Source: Haliclona indistincta
Taxonomy: Eukaryota; Porifera; Demospongiae; Haplosclerida; Chalinidae
Length of the DNA stretch: 64,000 nt
Reading direction: 5' to 3'
NCBI GenBank assembly: GCA_964017065.1
Contig: OZ024785.1
Coordinates: forward strand, 9,751,086-9,815,085
Below, piece by piece: positions 32,449 to 43,002 of the stretch; the first letter of the stretch is position 1; every line of letters begins with the position of its first letter. Made by a program: the position numbers and the translations under genes. Below the pieces are notes generated by a model. That model did no database searches and was not told where the DNA came from. It saw only the letters and a list, made by a program, of their open reading frames with translations.

Positions 32449-35398
32449 ATGTCGGTCCCTCCACGGTGGCGACACTGCCCGAGAAAGGGCAAACTCATCG
32501 ACGGTGAGCTGGTGCTAGGAACTTTTAATCTCCATGTGTTTATTCTGCTTTAGGGAAGTTCATGCCGTTCAAAACACCTCTAAGCGTCGAGTACGACAAA
32601 CAGCTGAAGGAAGAGGACAGGTTCCACGTGCCCATGCTGATCAGTTACGTAGAGGCAGCACAGCAGCGAATGGGCATGGTGGTCGATTTGACTAAGACGG
32701 ATCGCTACTACGACAAACGAGATCTCATGAATCACAACATTGGTCATTACAAGATAGTGTGTGAAGGGTAGGTAGAGATGATCATCACATGATTACGCAG
32801 ATAGACTAGTATAGTGTAGCTTTGCAAAATTTAATGAGTAATTTTCACTTCAGTTATGGTGCTCCGCCAACCGACAGTCAAGTGAAGGAATTTATTCAAG
32901 TCAGCAAAAAGTTCTTTTCTTCTCACTATGGTGAAATCATCGGTAAGTCTAGACTTGTTTCATATTCCTCAATTCTCAAATTTCTCCAGGCATCCACTGC
33001 ACTCACGGATTCAACAGAACAGGTTTCCTCATTGCTGCTTATTTGATTGAGGAAGAGTGTTGGGAGTAAGTGTATGTGAAATTATCTTTCATCTCTTCTT
33101 ACTTTGTCTTTCTCAGTTTGGAAGCAGCAGTTGCTGTGTTTAGTAGAGTGAGCTAGTGTCAGTCTATGGGTATTGTCTGTCATTGTGTTTGTTCCCTAGG
33201 CGCGTCCTCCTGGTATCTATAAGGGTCACTATTTGCAGGAGTTGATAGCTCGATATGCTAGCGATGGTGACGTCCCTAGTCTTCCTGCACCAGAGCTGCC
33301 CGACTGGTGCCTCGAGGAGGAAGAAGCAAACAGTGGAGGGGAAGAGGATTCTAGAGAAGAGAATGGTAGAGGTGCTCGACCGAAGAGAAGAGAGTTTACT
33401 AATGAGGTTCGGCAGCCATCATTAGTTAGTTGGTTAATATCACATTGGTTCACTACAGCAGGCACAGTTTGCTGTCAATATAGCTGGTGTGAGCGTGGTG
33501 CAGTCACCACTGAGGGAGGATGTGCAACAAACCTGTCAACGGATGCTGGGCTGGGAGAGGTAAGACTGTCAAGGTTTACGGTTGATATTGTACACGAAGT
33601 CACTGAAATAATTTTTTCCCAACTTGTGTCTCACAGCTCAGGTTTTCCAGGTTCTCAACCAGTGTCCATGGATGTTCAGAATATTAAGTTGCTGCATGAA
33701 AGACCCTATAGAGTGAGCTGGAAAGCTGATGGAACTAGGTTAGAGCATACTCCAATTTTTTATCACTAATTTTTCTATTTTTGATAGATACTTGCTCTAT
33801 ATTCGTGGTAAAGGAGCAGTGTATTTGATTGATAGAGACAACAGTGTGTTCTCTGTTCCGCATCTCACATTTCCTGCTCGCAAGAGACCAGGAGACCACC
33901 TTGTGGAGACTCTAGCAGACAGTGTGAGCATACAGTATGGTACATTATCGGTACTATGTGAGCGACATCAAAACACACTGCCTGGACTCTCATAATATTT
34001 ATGAGCGTAATCAGTCAATAATTTTTAAACAGCATGAGTCCCGCCAACATGAGTTATTTGAGCACTTCACTAGCTTGATGTCGCCCACAAAGCAACGATT
34101 GATCATTTTTAACTCTTTGTTATTAGGAGCTTGTTCAGGATAAAGTTGCTGGAGGTGGTTTGAGACCACGCCTTCTAATCTACGACATAATGCAGTTTGA
34201 GGGCAGCAAAGATGTGGGTTTGTGTGATCACGTGCGACGGATGCTGTGCGTTCGTAAAGAGATCATTGAACCGAGAGAGAAAGCGGTATGACAAGAAGTT
34301 ACTCTCGTTATAAACATCAATTCTTTTGGTTGTTAGGCTGTGGAAGGACAGATTGATAAAACTGCTGAACCATTCAGTGTGCGAGAGAAGACATTTTGGG
34401 ATGTGTCAGAATCACGAATGGTTTGTAATGTAGTTATAATATTATGTGATCATGTGTATCAATTTTATCTTCTGTACAGATTTTAGAAAAGTTTATTCCT
34501 CAACTAACTCATGAAAACGATGGACTAATTTTTAACCCTACAGAACAGGTATTTTTGTCTCAGTATTACAGGGGGACCTCTCTAAGGCGGACACCATTGG
34601 GACCAAAAAATCGTCCATTATAGAGATGGTGTCCTCTGGCCAAGGGTTTATTATACATTATGTGGGTTTTCAGAAAGTGTCCATTATAGAGGAGGGATAA
34701 GGGATGTCCTCTATGAGGGGTTCCACTTTAGACCATATGACAGCATAGTTAACCATGACATTATCTTAATACTCTTCCTCAGAAATATATTATCGGTGAA
34801 TGCAAGGAACTGCTAAAGTGGAAACCTGAAGAACTGAACTCAGTCGACTTCCGATTAAACATTGTTAAACTCAACAAACCAGGGTATGTCATACTTTGTT
34901 TACTGACTATTAGATTAAAATTTTTACCAAAGAGAGCTACCAAGAACAGTAGGTCAGTTGTTTGTTGGAGGAGCCAAGCAGCCAATGTCAGAGTTAGACC
35001 TGTCTGCAAACAGAGAAGCACAAAAGTACAATGGCCGCATAGTGGAGTGCTGTTGGGATCGCACTCGTAAGAAGTGGATGTTCATGAGATTGAGAGAGGA
35101 CAAGAGCTTTCCTAACAGCTACACAACTGCACAGAGTAAGTATGCAAAAGTTTCAGCATGAAAAATTTGAAGTGCACCGAAAATTCATGTTGATGTTGAC
35201 GGTTTGTGTTTCTCTTCTGCAGAGGTGTGTATGAGTATTAGACAGCCTGTCACTAAGGAGTGGTTGCTGGAAGTTGTTGAGAGGCATCGCTGGGAGCTCC
35301 ACAATCAAGTCAACAAGCGACCAGCTTCTGATAATGATGATCCCGGCTCAACACTCATGCCACCACCTAAAACAAAACCCAGAACACTCTCGGAATAG
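32449..35398 (+). CDS. RNGTT: Bifunctional mRNA capping enzyme (15 exons, 600 aa)
   Basis: The nuclear enzyme that adds the 5' cap to RNA polymerase II transcripts: an N-terminal RNA triphosphatase fused to a guanylyltransferase. Exons: 32449-32503, 32554-32767, 32854-32942, 32990-33065, 33117-33147, 33200-33406, 33459-33559, 33637-33738, 33788-33923, 34127-34285, 34337-34420, 34480-34548, 34783-34883, 34933-35135 and 35223-35398; 601 codons (human 597 aa). The triphosphatase loop [10 protein letters not shown] has Cys123 and Arg129 (HCX5R). An acidic linker follows (about 185-220). The guanylyltransferase motif I KADGTR has the acceptor Lys at about 287. Motif III/IV-like [11 protein letters not shown], motif V-region LLKWKP and C-terminal [20 protein letters not shown] are present. 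Part of the last exon is copied at 45372-45447. Confidence 0.96.
34571..34731. mobile_element. Degenerate MITE in RNGTT intron 12
   Basis: It starts GGGGGACCTCTCTAAGGCGG and ends near a rough inverted match (GTCCTCTATGAGGGGTTCC). Internal GTCCATTATAGAG is repeated twice. This looks like a short, decayed non-autonomous DNA element. Confidence 0.55.
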
Positions 35399-35854
35399 CA
35401 CAATAATGCACATTAAACACATCTGTGATACTGATGGTAAAAATAACTATTAATGAAAGCGATGACGACATTTCTTTTCAGAGTTTCGTAGTAGACCCTC
35501 GCTAATCTGAACACCTTGGTACCGCACTAACGGGGAAGCTGTTAAGTTTAGTGAATTTGTTCGGAATTTGTTCGTTCGGGTTATCGAGGTTTGGATTAGC
35601 CAGGATCTACTGTATTATGGATGTTTAGGTCTTTGGATTATAGTTTTGCTGTATATAAATATTATATATAGTCGGTATACGTGAAATCTAATCAAATGTA
35701 CTGTTAATGTACTGTTCAATAGCTCACTATTCAACTTCCTCAGTTTCTATGGTAGATTGGTTTTAGGACTAGCTTTCTATGGTTTGGAGGTGTGGCTGGT
35801 TCCAGACGGAAGCTTGCTGTTTGCAGTGACATCGTGACCACGATTTTAGCATCG
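35399..35854. other. Intergenic region RNGTT / ACOX1 with a MITE
   Basis: It contains the RNGTT 3' UTR, the short inverted-repeat element at 35490-35611 and the presumed ACOX1 promoter. There is no gene. An ATG at 35779 is out of frame with ACOX1. Confidence 0.6.
35490..35611. mobile_element. Short MITE with imperfect terminal inverted repeats
   Basis: AGTAGACCCTCGCTAATCTG at the left and its imperfect reverse complement (GGATTAGCCAGGATCTACT) at the right enclose about 120 bp. The end sequence resembles pogo/Tigger-type DNA transposon termini; that assignment is tentative. Confidence 0.6.
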
Positions 35855-38793
35855 ATGGAGCTCGAGGAAGATGACTATTCGTTCGGCGAGGCGCCAGATC
35901 AGCTGCAAATGGAACGAGAAAGGAGCAGTCTGGTCTGGCAAGAGCTGATGGATGTCGTGTTAGGCTGGGAATTCGTGACCATGAAGCGAGATAAGGGTAT
36001 GCGAATTAATTTTATGCATACACTCGGCATACACTACAACTTTTCTATTGTAGACTACTGCTCGTGTGACATTTGCATGTATACAGTCGAATAAATTTAT
36101 ATTAATCTTTGCATTGACAAATTTGATACTCAAATAAAATAAACATTAATTTACTATTAAACTTCCAAGGAAGTCTTCATTGTTTTTTGGCCTTTCTTGA
36201 ATCTAGAAAAGGCCATATTGAATGATCCGGTATTTGAAAGGAGCGATGAATACTACCTGTCTCGAGAAGAGCAATTTGATAGAGTGGTGAAAAAATATGC
36301 ACGATTCAACATCACCAAACGAATGGGGAAATTCACAGATGAGGAGATACTAATGATGAGAACGTAATGAGCCTGTACTAGTCTGAACTCAGATTAATAC
36401 TTTGCTATGCAGTGCTATTTGTGATGAGTTGCCGGATATAGTTCATGATCATCTGTTCATACCAACCATTCAGGTATGAGTATAACTTGCATTGCATGGT
36501 GCATTTGTCCATGCAGAGTCAAGGAACAGATGAGCAAAGGGAAAAATGGCTACCACTCGCAAAGAGTTATTCAATACTTGGAGCCTTTGCACAGACTGAA
36601 CTGGGACATGGTTAGTCGGTTCTCTGCATGTCTAATTGTAAAGAATTGCATGTCTATGGCTCTTTAATTTGCTCTTATAGGTACAAATGTCCAGGGTCTG
36701 GAGACAACAGCTACTTACAATCCAAGCTCACAGGAGTTCATACTCCATAGTCCAACTCTTACATCAATCAAGTGGTGGCCAGGAGCATGTAAGTTATCTA
36801 CTATAATGTTATTATTGTTCATTATGTCTTTATTCAACCTGCTCATGTAGTGGGGCATGTTGCTACACATGCAGTTGTTGTTGCTAGGTTGATCACTATG
36901 GAGAAAGATCATGGTCCACATGCTTTTATGGTGCAACTGAGAAGTTTAGAAAACCACAAGCCTCTTCCTGGTTTGTGTGTGTAAGTTTGTCTTGCATCTT
37001 CAACTACCATCTGTCAGATATCAAGCTTGGCGATGTCGGACCTGCCCTCGGGTATAAAGGTGTGAACAATGGATTCCTCAAGTTGACCAATGTAGCTATA
37101 CCTCGTGACCATTTGTTAATGAGATATGCACAGGTAATAACACATTTGACCTGGTATTGACTATAATATGCTATGTGCTATTGTCAAGGTGTTGCCAGAT
37201 GGTACCTATAGAAGACCAGTACTGGACAAGATAAGCTATGCTACAATGGTGCATGGACGTGTTGGGTCTTTGTTGATAGGTTGTCTCAAACTAGCTCATG
37301 CAGTCACTATTGCTGTGCGCTACAGTGTTGTGAGAAAGGAGAGCCTTGGAGAAAGGTAATCCTAAAAATTGAGAAATGAACTTTCTTGTTATCATTTTGT
37401 CAGTGGAGTGGAAGTTGCATTATTGGATCATCAGTCTCAGCAGTACAAGTTACTAACCCTTGTGGCTTGTGTCTATGCACTCCTATCAACTGAAGACTTT
37501 ATGGACAAACTGTATTTCAAAGGAGTAGATCAGATTTCTAAGGGAAATTTTGAACTCCTTCCTGAAGTTAGTTTTCGATTGAATTGTAGGTCTCATATTC
37601 ATATTAATACAAACAGGTACATGCTACTAGCTGTGGGCTAAAAGCACTTTTCAGTGACCTCAATTGTCAAGGGATTGAGGTATAGATTGTACTGAATTTG
37701 AAGACAGGTTTTAATACCTTCTTAGAACTGTCGGTTGGCTTGCGGAAATCATGGCTACTCACTCACTAGTGGATTAGCTACAGTATATGCTGACACAACC
37801 ACCATTCAGCACTTTGAGGGAGATAATGTAGCGCTGATGCTGCAGTCTGCAAGGTAAATACCTCTTGATCCATGGACGGTGCATGATTGTAATACACAGA
37901 TATCTTCATAAGATGTTCTCTCGTCGGCTCAATCAGTCTCAGCTTCCTTCCAATATAGTCTACCTAGCTAGTGACTATCCTGTACACACCTGCGCTGTGA
38001 AGGCACCAGAACAATTCTTGAACACTGAGGTTCTTCTTGAAATCTACCAGCAGCGGGCTAGGAGAATGGTGGAATCTGCAGCTGAACAATACACAGAAAA
38101 CTTAAATGAGGGAATGGACAGTGAGCTAGCAAGAAATGAGTGTTCTATTGACTGGATCAATGCTGCACGTGTGAGTCACCATGCGACATTTTATGCGGCA
38201 AGTATACCTCTTGTTGGTTTTAGGCTCATAGTTATTTTGTTGTGTTAAAAGCATTTGCTGAGAGCATAGAGAACACCAAACTGTCTCCAGCCAACAAGAG
38301 TATTCTGATTGCCCTGTGCTCACTGTTTGCAGTGCATGGTATTGTCCAGTATACAGGAGAGTTTGTCTTGGTAAGAAATAACTTTGTATGTCGCACTGTG
38401 ATAATTTTAATGCAGGATAAGTATATGTCAACAAGACAGATAGCAATGGCTCGTACACACTTGTATGCATTGCTGAAAGAGATTAGGTCAGTTGAATACA
38501 TCTCAAAATATCAAAAGCTTCGCATAATTAAATTTGTGTGATAGGCAAGAAGCAGTACCATTAGTAGATGCATTTAATTTACCTGATCAAATCCTGAACT
38601 CTGATTTGGGACGTTATGATGGTGATGTCTATACCAGCATATACGAGTCGGCCGTGAACTCTCCTAGCAACAAATCTGAGGTGAACAGCATTTGCAGTAT
38701 AACCAGTAAATGCTCATTTGGTGTGTCCTATAGGTTCATAAAACGTCCAAGAAAGTGCAGTCAAATATCAACACAAGTACATCAAAACTATGA
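35855..38793 (+). CDS. ACOX1: Peroxisomal acyl-CoA oxidase (16 exons, 667 aa, C-terminal SKL)
   Basis: An FAD enzyme for the first step of peroxisomal beta-oxidation: acyl-CoA + O2 to trans-2-enoyl-CoA + H2O2. Exons: 35855-35996, 36207-36363, 36413-36473, 36517-36610, 36681-36788, 36851-36970, 37018-37133, 37189-37355, 37404-37566, 37617-37679, 37726-37853, 37900-38170, 38224-38370, 38416-38486, 38545-38680 and 38734-38793; 668 codons (human ACOX1 660 aa). Markers: [70 protein letters not shown] with [12 protein letters not shown] (the catalytic-Glu region of the fold), VDAFNLPDQ and LGRYDGDVY. The final exon ends STSKL; SKL is a canonical PTS1 peroxisome signal. The first in-frame ATG (35855) gives MELEEDD. 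ACOX1 and ACOX2 are hard to tell apart here; ACOX1 is preferred. Confidence 0.94.
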
Positions 38794-38865
38794 AACCATG
38801 TGCATGCTGCCAAATATACATAAAAATAATGTTGTTGAGTGTATGATTTCAACAGTTGTCCAGCC

Positions 38866-39280
38866 CAAAACAGTATACATAGAACACACTCAAGGAAAAA
38901 CGGTATAATTGTGAACTGTGAAAAAATGATGTCATACTTTAAAATTACTATTCACTTTTGTAAATCCTACAGTGTTTACTATATTCTTCACTTCCTTGGT
39001 CTATCAATGCCGCCGCATTATTACCCACAATCAAATAATTATTATTATTGTGAAGTTCACCCACAGGTGATGCTGCAGTATCCTGTTTCATTCGAGTTCA
39101 ACGAGCACCTTCTTCATCTTCTTTTCATACATTCTATTTCTTCAGATTATAGTAAGAATTCTTCATCATAAAATAAATTCTGACTCTGCTGTCATCACTT
39201 CTCTTTATATAGCTATGTTTCTTTATGACCAACCAAGCGAAAGATCCCAAAATAAACACAGCTTGAAGACAAGATGAGTC
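38866..39280 (+). pseudogene. Duplicated fragments: RNGTT-tail-like segment fused to MTMR9 exons 10-11
   Basis: 38866-39050 closely matches 45475-45655 (AGAACACACTCAA, then AATTGTGAACTGTGAAAAAA...). 39064-39280 closely matches MTMR9 exons 10-11 with their intron (47834-48045). The MTMR9 piece here still has exon-like [15 protein letters not shown] but lacks the rest of the gene. It is therefore a stray, non-functional copy lying 9 kb upstream of the real MTMR9. Confidence 0.8.
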
Positions 39281-39312
39281 ACATGATAGGGCAAACCGCA
39301 CCTTGTTTCTGG

Positions 39313-39470
39313 CCGTATGCGCAAAGCGCAATTGCGCTATCTGGATCGAAACTACCTCTTGAGGTGGATTGAGCTGAATCCAGATTCGAACCGGATTAGC
39401 CAATGCGCATTAGGTGTGGACGCAGTCAATGCGCATTCGATCCGGATTGAATGCGCATTCACTACAATAC
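39313..39470. repeat. Palindrome-rich repeat with ATGCGCATT motifs
   Basis: Several AATGCGCATT or GCGCAATTGCGC palindromes and CCGGATT/AATCCGG pairs occur close together. A related stretch occurs at 61245-61480. It looks like a decayed fold-back element; borders are not clear. Confidence 0.4.
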
Positions 39471-39721
39471 ATAGTGTTTCACTTGTTGATTGCTTGTCAC
39501 AATCATTGTCTGTTCTTTCTTTTCCCAGATTGGGTGTCAGTTGATTCCAAGTGACCTCACCCTATCATGTTGTGACCATTGTTTCAATGATACTGACTTG
39601 ATAACTATATCATGTGTGTGTATAATAATTCATGATTGATGGTCTCTACTATGCAAGAGAATGGTACAACATGCATTTCACATGGCTTGTTTCAAGCTTG
39701 CTATAAACTAGAATAACTTTG

Positions 39722-40328
39722 TCAACAGTTAACATGTTTCAAAAAGCAGAGCACATCTTTGCTTTCAACAAAACCTAACTTTTTGAACAAAGTTTCTGAG
39801 CGATTGTTTCCAATACCTATCATGGCATATGGTTCTTCTCCTTGGTCTAGTATCTTCCTGCACATCTCCTTCACAACAGTACTAGCCAGCCCTCTCCTGC
39901 GATACTCCTCCAGTGTGTAGAGATGGTGGATGGAGCGACCATAGGCATCTTGAACAGCCCAGGACACCAGTCTATGCGGCTCATTCTGTGTGAACACTCC
40001 CACACTGACACCACGAGTAATGCAGTGAATAAATCGAGCAACAATAGCGACTGAAGTCTTCACCCAGAAGCCTCAGTATTTAGCAATGTATTCAGCATGA
40101 CTTGGCTCTAATTGCTGACAGTAAAATCCTTCTGGAAGCTTCCTGCAAATGTGACATACAATTGTCTTTGTTGAAGTCAGTATTTTGTCTACCTTGTTTC
40201 TAGCGGTTCAATTCCTCCTACAAACGAGTGTCGTTTTACTGATAGCTCGTAATCAACATGCCCATGTTCTCGCCCAAGAGGATGATGCACAGAGTCCACT
40301 ATGCTCTCACTAATTTCTTGTGGAAAAT
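39722..40328 (-). pseudogene. GLYAT-like GNAT N-acyltransferase, C-terminal part with in-frame stop
   Basis: The GNAT acetyl-CoA-binding region is clear: RLVSWAVQDAYGRSIHHLYT, then LEEYRRRGLASTVVKEM (motif A) and NNRSETLFKKLGFVES. This layout (VSW..D..G...HLYTLEEYRRRGLAS) is typical of the glycine N-acyltransferase/GLYATL family, which conjugates acyl-CoA to amino acids. Two exons: 40193-40328 (FPQEISESIVDSVHHPLG...) and 39722-40142. In the second, codon TGA at 40073-40075 interrupts AEYIAKY*GFW where the family usually has Trp, and TGG is one base away. No in-phase intron removes it. The 5' exons are uncertain (see 40735-41505), and an inverted duplication lies just upstream. It is probably a pseudogene or a null allele. 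Confidence 0.7.
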
Positions 40329-40361
40329 CTAAAATCAGAGAAGTTAATATACGAGGTGATA

Positions 40362-40859
40362 CCAGGAGCGCATAATTAAGAGAGAGCGTGGTAAGAGAGT
40401 AGGAGCAGGACTGCACTTCCACACATGATGGCCGTGTTTCTAAAGATAGACTTGTACTGTATTATCTATGGACTAGTGATGGCCGACGCTTACGTACACT
40501 TTTGTATTAGATGGAACTTGGCAGCTAGAGGCTCGTTGAGATAAGCAACAGCTCGTAGAAGCTTTCTACATCCACGATGTTGCTCAGACGATCTCCACGT
40601 GCTCGATATCAGCTGAAGAGAAACACCATGACGGGCCACCATCACGGATTCGACTCGTTTCTTGATTTAGCAGTATCTACTCAAGCCAGCAGACAAGCAT
40701 GAGTGTCCTGGGATAGTGGAAAGCTGCTTCTTACCTTCTAGAAGGCCAGTTCCATCCAATACGTAGTACGTACGCGTACCATCGGCCATCACAAGTCTAT
40801 CTTTAGAAACATGGCCATCATGTGTGGAAGTGCAATAACTAATTATGCGCTCCTGGTGA
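40362..40859. repeat. Inverted duplication, arms about 40362-40535 and 40730-40859
   Basis: The left arm on the plus strand and the right arm on the minus strand share CCAGGAGCGCATAATTA, CTTCCACACATGATGGCC and TTTCTAAAGATAGACTTGT in order, with small indels. The right arm is an exon-like stretch (minus strand, ending in a good donor, GAAG|GTAAGA at about 40737). The left arm is a degraded copy. Confidence 0.75.
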
Positions 40860-41505
40860 TACATATTTGATCATGCTGATTGTTGGTAGGTTTACATACA
40901 TATTTTCGTGAACCTCTCAGAACAATTAATATTACACCCACTTTCATAGAACAAAATGGTTGGCACGGTGTTGACAAAATATATGTCACATTACTAAAAT
41001 GGTTGCCACAAATTCGAGACACTGACAATAAAGCGCTGCAGTATTAGCATGCAGTTACCTGCTTGAGACAACTCACCATCAACAATCATGCATCTTCTTT
41101 CCCAATTAATAACACCGTTCTTTTGAAGCACATGAACAATGTTCTCTCTTTTTCCAGCAGTAGAGATCAGCTCCGTGTCATCTAGCAAGGCTACAGTACA
41201 TGATACACACCCATGTAACAGTGAGTGAATCAGCTGATTCAATAATACACTGACTAGTATCAAGAACAATACCACAGTCACTTGGTATCCAGTTACAGTA
41301 GATTACCGTAACACAGCTACACTCCGGTCACTGGTCAGTGAACACTCGTGCTGTAATTTTACCAGCAGCCCATTTCTCCACGAGATAGCCAACCTTAGGG
41401 GAAGACTAGAGTACTACCATACCGAGGCATTATTAGCCACTCCTAAGTCAAGTTGCGTACCCATTTGGCTGAGCGACATCTTACACGAAGAAGAAACTCT
41501 CTCAG
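40735..41505 (-). other. Unresolved exon-like segments upstream of the GLYAT-like gene
   Basis: Several short coding-like pieces with GT/AG borders occur on the minus strand. One is ERIISYCTSTHDGHVSKDRL to about 40737. Another, 41077-41194, contains NIVHVLQKNGVINWERRCMI, which resembles the ELINW region of the GLYAT N-terminal domain. A third is YLVEKWAAG (about 41357-41388). The phases between them do not join cleanly, so no gene model can be supported. They are probably the rearranged 5' part of the GLYAT-like gene, but a separate small gene is possible. Confidence 0.35.
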
Positions 41506-41829
41506 AACAGAAATTTCCTCTACTGCGCGTACAGTTTTCTGATCAATAACGGCCATGGCCATGATTAGCCAAGTACCTAGCTAGCTCGGCGCCAAATATC
41601 ACAGCCAAGAATTGCTTCGTGTCTGTATACAGGCTCGACACGGCATGTAAAAACACGTTAGTAATCGTATCAACGGTAATAGTCCGATACTCGTACGCGC
41701 GCACAGTCTTGTTAATGTTATACATTAATTACGTATCATACCGTAGTACGTATCGCTCTCGTATCTGATTCAGACCCGTTGCATAATTATTTTATTATTC
41801 AAATTTTTATTGAAACAGAATCTATAGGG

Positions 41830-41945
41830 ATCTATGGTCTGTTAGCAAGTCAATCGTGTTTACTAGTTTCCTGTTGGTTTACATTGTGGACCAGTAGCAG
41901 ATTTTATTCATCCCTACATCCTTTTGATTTTGTTAGAAATCTTTT
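41830..41945. repeat. Solo copy of the 59.7-kb MITE family
   Basis: It shares GTTGGTTTACATTGTG.ACC and CTACATCCTTTTGATTTTGT with the arms of the palindromic element at 59723-59988 (reverse complement of its left arm). Confidence 0.7.
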
Positions 41946-41980
41946 TTATTTTCTTTATTCCTAGCAATCCCTAGGACCTA

Positions 41981-42129
41981 GGGATTGCTAGAATGTAGTG
42001 TAGTAGAGAGACTGAGTCGCCGGAAAGTGCGTCCATACCGGCATCGTTCAATTCTTGCTTAAAATGCCAGTACCGGCAATTTAAGGTTAAATTTTGGGAT
42101 GCCGGTACAGTCGGCACTGTAGACACAGC
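41981..42129. repeat. Partial copy of the GCCGGTACCGGCA repeat, left flank of the EF-hand gene
   Basis: GGGATTGCTA ... GCATCGTTCAATT ... AATGCC.GTACCGGCAATTT ... CACTGTAGACACAGC closely matches the right end of the large palindrome at 43003-43650, in the same orientation. Confidence 0.8.
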
Positions 42130-42354
42130 GAAATTATTAACTATAGCTCGCTCACTTATAACTTGCATTTAAAAAAGCCAAAAGCACGAACTGTTATCCC
42201 ATGCCCCATATTATAACGTAACTGTTGTCTCTTGGTTGTCCTGGTCATTATCTCTAGAATTTGTCTAAAATTTGCACATCTGAATGACTACATTATAACA
42301 TAGTAGATTTTAGAAATAAGGCTCTAAAATCTATGGTACAATAAGTATGCAGGT

Positions 42355-42912
42355 TCAATACGATTCTTCTGACATCAGCAGCTTGACAGTTGAATCACGA
42401 AATTCGCCTCTCTGTAACATTCCGTCCCCGTTCTTGTCAACTATAGCAAAAAAGTGCTTGATCATATCTTCAGACATGTTCGAGGAAGCTTTGTGAAAAC
42501 GATAATACTCATCGAAAGAAACCACACCATTTCCGTCTTCGTCGATTGTTTCAAAAACCGTATCAGCGATTCCATGAGCTCGCTCCTCAGCATCAGGCTT
42601 TTTGACGAATTCCTTCATACCCGCCACAAATTCGTCTACGTTTATTGATCCCTGCACTCCAAATACTGCATTGAAGGTAGTGAAATAGCGCTTGGTTGCA
42701 TCCTCTCCGCGATTCCTGTAGGCAGCTAATTTACTCGCCAAGTGCTTCACGTCTTCTGGGTCGATAACACCGTTCTTATCCACGTCCAATGCTGCAAAGC
42801 GGTCTTTCATTTTTTTTATCCATCCGGGACTTTCTGTATAGCTATAGGTCGACTGCATTCGAACGGCAAGAGGTATTATCTTGCGTACTGTTCGCAAAAC
42901 ACTGACAGACAT
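42355..42912 (-). CDS. Intronless EF-hand calcium-binding protein (185 aa), sarcoplasmic Ca-binding type
   Basis: A four-EF-hand-like protein resembling sarcoplasmic calcium-binding proteins and the coelenterazine-binding group; a Ca2+ buffer or sensor role is likely, exact role unknown. Canonical loops: DVDKNGVIDPED (43-54), DEDGNGVVSFDE (124-135) and DKNGDGMLQRGE (159-170). The second hand (about 85-96, GVQGSINVDE) is degenerate. The first ATG is at 42912. The N-terminus MSVSVLRTVRKIIPLAVRMQ is basic, has no acidic residue and resembles a mitochondrial presequence. The gene has no intron, unlike its multi-exon neighbours. It lies between same-family repeats at 41981-42129 and 43003-43650. 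A retrocopy or transposon-carried gene is one explanation. No poly(A) remnant was recognised, so that remains inference. Confidence 0.85.
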   Translation of the reverse strand: MSVSVLRTVRKIIPLAVRMQSTYSYTESPGWIKKMKDRFAALDVDKNGVIDPEDVKHLASKLAAYRNRGEDATKRYFTTFNAVFGVQGSINVDEFVAGMKEFVKKPDAEERAHGIADTVFETIDEDGNGVVSFDEYYRFHKASSNMSEDMIKHFFAIVDKNGDGMLQRGEFRDSTVKLLMSEESY

Positions 42913-43002
42913 TTCTTTGCGCTGAGTTCTTTCTGCCGGGTTCACTACACGTAGCAATTAGACTGTGTTGCCAGCTAGCTAGTCTAGGCTATTAATAATT
43001 AC

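Noticed and set aside
40073..40075. TGA as a selenocysteine codon
   Set aside because: The family position is normally Trp, one base away, and no SECIS-like structure was seen in the short 3' region. A nonsense change is simpler.
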